Source: Microcebus murinus
Lineage: Eukaryota > Chordata > Mammalia > Primates > Cheirogaleidae
Length of the DNA stretch: 64,000 bases
Direction of reading: 5' to 3'
Assembly: GCF_040939455.1 (NCBI RefSeq)
Contig: NC_134110.1
Span: 101,151,001-101,215,000 of the forward strand
Position numbers and translations under genes: made by a program. Positions 60,411-64,000 of the stretch are shown here, piece by piece (position 1 is the stretch's first letter; each line of letters starts with the position of its first letter). Under the pieces are notes generated by a model. The model made no database searches, was not told where the DNA came from, and was given only the letters and a program-made list of their open reading frames with translations.

Positions 60411-60958
60411 TCATAAGGGATATTGGTCTGTAGTTTTCTTTTTTTGTTGCATCCTTTCCTGGTTTGGTATCAGGGTTATGTTCACTACATAAAATGTGTT
60501 GGGGAGAATTCCATCCTTCTCGATGTTGTGGAATAATTTCTGCAGGATAGGAACCAGTTCTTTGTAGGTGTGGTAAAATTCAGATGTGAAACCATCTGGT
60601 CCAGGACTTTTCTTTTTAGGAAGGTTTTTAATTGCTGTTTCAATTTTAGTACTTGATATTGGTCTGTTCAGGAATTCTATTTCTTCCTGGTTGAGCCTAG
60701 GAAGGCTGTGTGTTTCTAAGAAATTGTCCATTTCCTCCACATTTGCCAGTTTGTGTGCATAGAGGTTTTTGTAGTATTCATAAATTATATCTTGTATCTC
60801 CGTGGCCTCAGTTGTAATTTCTCCTTTATTGTTCCTGATGGAGCTTATTAGAGATTTTTCTTTTCTGCTTTTCATTAGTCGAGGTGTGTCAATTTTGTTT
60901 ATTTTTTCAAAGAACCAACTTTTTATTTTATTAATCTTCTGTATAGTTTCCCTGTTCA
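60411..60958 (-). pseudogene. L1 ORF2, inverted RT N-terminal segment
   Basis: The minus-strand frame reads [20 protein letters not shown], then [37 protein letters not shown] and [20 protein letters not shown], ending in YPL-stop near 60411. This is the RT palm/fingers N-terminal part of ORF2 including the SPGPDG motif. It is detached from the rest by inversion. The frame is mostly open upstream into host-like codons, which are chance. Confidence 0.9.
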
Positions 60959-62099
60959 CAACCAAGTGGCCTTTATCCCGGGGATGCAGGGATGGTTCAA
61001 CATACGCAAATATATAAATGTAATTCACCATATAAACAGAAGCAAAAACAAAGACCATATGATCCTCTCAATAGACGCAGAGAAAGCATTTGACAAAATT
61101 CAACACCCTTTTAAGATAAGAACACTCAACAAAATAGGCATAGGCGGGGCTTACCTAAAAATGATACAAGCCATATATGACAAACCCACAGCCAATATCA
61201 TACTGAATGGGGAAAAATTGAAAGCATTTCCACTTAGAAATGGAACAAGACAAGGTTGCCCACTATCTCCACTTCTGTTCAACATAGTGCTGGAAGTCCT
61301 CGCTACAGCAATCAGACAAGAGAGCGGAATTAAGGGCATCCAAATGGGAGCAGAAGAAATCAAACTCTCACTCTTTGCTAATGACATGATATTATACCTA
61401 GAAAACCCCAAGGATTCAACCAAGAGACTCCTTGATCTGATAAATGAATTTGGTAAAGTCTCAGGATACAAAATCAATACACAGAAATCAGAGGCATTCA
61501 TATATGCCAACAACAGTAAAAGTGAGAACCAAATCAAAGACTCAATTCCCTTCAAAATAGCAACAAAGAAAATAAAGTACCTTGGAATATATTTAACTAA
61601 GGAGGTAAAAGACCTCTACAGGGAGAACTATGAAACACTGATTAAGGAAATAGCAGAGGACGTAAACAGATGGAAGAATATACCAAGCTCATGGGTCAGC
61701 AGAATCAACATTTTTAAAATGTCTATACTACCTAAAGTGACCTACAGAGTCAACACAATCCCTATCAAAATACCATCATCATTTTTCACAGATATAGAAA
61801 AAATAATTTTACGCTTCGTATGGATCCAGAGAAGACCCCGTATAGCAAAATCAATCATAGGCAATAAAAACAAACTAGGAGGTATCAATTTACCAGACTT
61901 CAAACTATACTACAAGGCTATAGTCATTAAAACAGCTTTGAACTGGCACAAGAACAGGGACATTGACCAGTGGAACAGAACAGAGAACCCAGATATAAAA
62001 CCATCCTCATATAGCCAACTGATCTTCGACAAAGCAGACAAAAAATACACTGTGGAAAAGAATCCTTATTCAATAAATGATGCTGGGAAAACTGGATAG
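60959..62099 (+). pseudogene. L1 ORF2, RT palm and thumb segment (FAND variant)
   Basis: Open to TAG at 62097-62099. Numbering from 60966: GFIPGM-like start, D37 in [22 protein letters not shown] at 95-106, and the catalytic box FAND at 137-140, where active L1s have FADD (codon 61380-61382 is AAT). The TAG replaces a Trp codon after NDAGKTG. Because of the inversion upstream and the stop downstream, this cannot make a functional ORF2p. Normal ORF2p supplies both the nicking endonuclease and the RT. Confidence 0.92.
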
Positions 62100-62827
62100 C
62101 CACATGTAAAAGACTGAAACAAGACCCACACCTTTCACCTCTCACAAAAATCAACTCATGCTGGGTAACAGAGTTGAACCTTAGGTGTGAAACTATTAGA
62201 ATTCTAGAGAAAAATGTTGGAAATACTCTTCTAGACATTGGCCTAGGCAAAGAATTTATGAAGAAGATCACAAAGGCAATCACAACAGCAACAAAAGTAA
62301 ACAAATGGGACCTGATCAATTTAAAAAGCTTCTGCACAGCCAAAGAAACTGTCAAGAGAGCAAACAGACAACCCACAGAATGGGAGAAAATTTTTACAAG
62401 CTACACATCTGATGAAAGGCTGATAACTAGAATCTATTTAGAACTCAGGAAAATCAGCCAGAAAAAATCAAACAACCCTATCAAAAAATAGGCAAAGGAC
62501 ATGAACAGAAACTTCTCAAAAGAAGATAGAATAATGGCCAAGAAACATATGAAAAAATGCTCAACATCTCTAATCATCAGGAAAATGCAAATCAAAACCA
62601 CAATGAGATATCACTTAACTCCAGTGAGAATGGCCTTTATCAAAAAGTCCCCAGACAAAAAATGCTGGCATGGATGCGGAGAGAGAGGAACACTCCTACA
62701 CTGCTGGTGGGACTGCAAACTAGTTCAACCTCTGTGGAAAGCAATATGGAGATACCTCAAAGCGATACAAGTAGATCTACCATTTGATCCAGCAATTCCA
62801 CTACTTGGCATCTACTCAAAAGATTAA
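62100..62827 (+). pseudogene. L1 ORF2 C-terminal domain with intact Cys/His motif
   Basis: Continuation of ORF2 after the stop, in two open pieces (62174-62491 and 62501-62827) separated by a stop at 62489-62491. The second contains [18 protein letters not shown], the CX3CX7HX4C motif near the ORF2p C-terminus, starting at about 62663, and ends GIYSKD-stop at 62825-62827. Confidence 0.88.
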
Positions 62828-63350
62828 AAGTCACTTTATGAAAAAGACACCTGCACTCGAATGTTTATAGCAGCACAATTCATAATTGGGTTGTTTCCAC
62901 AGCCCAAGTGCCCATCAATTCATGAGTGGATTAATAAAATGTGGTATATGTTTACCATGGAGTACAACTCAGCTTTAAGAAATAACAGTGATATAGCACT
63001 TCTTGTATATTCCTGGATATAGCTGGAACCCATTCTACAAGGTGAAGTATCTCAAGAATGGAAAAACCACCACCACATGTACTCACCAGCAAATTAGTAT
63101 TAATGGATCAACACCTACATTGACATATAGGAGTAACATTTATCGGGTGTTGGAAGGGTGGGAAGTGTGAGGAGGGGATGGGTATATACAACCACAAGGA
63201 GTAAGATCTGCAACGTTTGGGGGATGGACATGCTTGAAGCTCTTACTTGAGGGGGAGGAGGGCATGGGCAATATATGTAACCTTAACGCTTGTACCCCCA
63301 TAATACGCTAAAATAAAAAAAATTTAAAAAAATTGTTAAAAAAGATTATC
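62828..63350 (+). repeat. L1 3'UTR and A-rich end
   Basis: Matches the young antisense L1 end at 43045-43490. Ends 'ttgtacccccataatacgct' and 'aaaataaaaaaaatttaaa'. Confidence 0.88.
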
Positions 63351-63436
63351 AGTTTAAAAGGAAAAAAAGTTTAGAAAAGGACTTTTTTTCCCCTTCATGC
63401 TTTTCACTCTCTGGTAGTAGACTAAATACTCTAGAC

Positions 63437-63563
63437 CAGTGCTTCTCAAATTCTGGCATGGAAAGAGTCACTTAAAATCTGAATTTGGACTCAGAAGGTC
63501 TGCATTTCTAACCAGCTCTTAGGTGATGCTGATGCTGTTGCTCTGTGGACCATGCTCGAGTAA
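63437..63563 (+). repeat. MER5A-like hAT MITE
   Basis: 'cagtgcttctcaaattctgg', 'aaggtctgcatttctaac', 'aggtgatgctgatgctgttg' and 'ctgtggaccatgctcgag' match MER5A from end to near-end. Confidence 0.85.
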
Positions 63564-64000
63564 AAAGTTCTGGGAGGGACTTTCCTTCTTTCAAGCCATG
63601 CTGTATTTCTTTGCCATTGCGATATTCCGATTCAAGCATTATAAAGTGCTTCACTTCAGGAATGTAGTTATAGATCCTATATTTGCCATATTGATAGTTC
63701 TGTTCTGTTTGTTTTATTGAAATCATGTCTGTTAACCATATCCAGAGAATTAATACAACCCACATAACTTAATTTAGTTAAGACATTTCCTGAAAACTAT
63801 CTGCTGGCTAACAAAGAGCAAGTGATCGTTTTTCGCTTCAGAGTACACTGTTTCCCTAATTACAATGCAGGCCCATGTCAGGACAGGTGTCATTTCAATA
63901 GTGAGGTTAAACCACAGGAATGTCAGGCGTAGGCCAAAACACTGCAAAGAAAACCCATTTTGCAAAAATTGTCCTATCCACATTCCTCTCAACTGTTCTG
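63564..64000. other. No gene recognised
   Basis: Unique-looking sequence to the window edge. Overlapping short frames on both strands have no motif. Confidence 0.4.

Larger units (their letters stand above)
60360..63330 (+). mobile_element. Young L1 with 5' inversion (twin priming)
   Basis: 60360-60958 is ORF2 sequence on the minus strand (endonuclease-RT linker and RT fingers), and 60959-63330 continues the same ORF2 on the plus strand to the 3' end. The inverted part ends where the direct part begins in the protein (ANQIQ then [12 protein letters not shown] junction), so little or nothing is lost at the breakpoint. The element is otherwise 5'-truncated. The 3' end is A-rich (63313-63350). 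A possible short duplication, cagttta, is weak. Confidence 0.93.

Overview
This window looks like primate nuclear DNA, most likely from a strepsirrhine (lemur-type) primate. The best clue is the Alu family: several copies carry the long middle segment and the 'gtcagcctagctcacagcaacctcaaactcctgggctc' style consensus that I associate with lemurs, alongside older AluJ copies. MIR, L2, MaLR, MLT2 and Tigger fossils also fit a placental mammal. I recognise no host protein-coding exon, no tRNA or rRNA gene and no CRISPR array. The window reads as intergenic or intronic DNA dominated by transposable elements.

Layout. 1-10 kb: mostly unique sequence with an antisense LTR, MIR fragments, a MaLR LTR, an old L1 3' end and an Alu cluster (7.1-8.35 kb). 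10.8-12.5 kb: an old L1. 14.0-14.3 kb: a short Alu next to a ~90-nt imperfect hairpin. 15.6-16.1 kb: LTR. 17.5-20.9 kb: unassigned sequence plus an MLT2 LTR. 20.8-25.7 kb: an old L1 interrupted by an LTR and a Tigger-like DNA transposon. 26.56-31.63 kb: a young, complete-ended endogenous retrovirus. 33.0-38.8 kb: LTRs, a MaLR LTR and L2-like sequence. 41.7-44.2 kb: an old antisense L1 containing a younger L1 3' end. 44.9-49 kb: MST LTR, AluJ, MIR and LTR. 49.4-59.4 kb: an old antisense ERV, PBS to PPT, split by a composite young L1. 60.4-63.3 kb: a young L1 with a classic 5' inversion. 63.3-64 kb: MER5-like repeat and unique sequence.

The most interesting object is the provirus at 26568-31626. 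It has 328-bp LTRs differing at three positions, a 6-bp target duplication, a primer site matching tRNA-Phe (as in rodent IAP elements), a gag remnant carrying a purine-only tandem repeat with unit lengths that are not multiples of three, a direct junction from the gag 5' region into pol (capsid, nucleocapsid and protease absent), an uninterrupted ~890-codon pol whose RT motif reads YMND rather than YMDD, and a remnant of env. The second is the composite L1 at 53143-57390, which has outward-facing L1 5' ends as ~495-bp inverted terminal repeats, an intact ORF1, and an ORF2 reduced to the endonuclease domain. Neither element looks able to mobilise on its own.

Family names for old repeats are from memory of consensus patterns. 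Their edges are approximate unless a target duplication or terminal dinucleotide fixes them.
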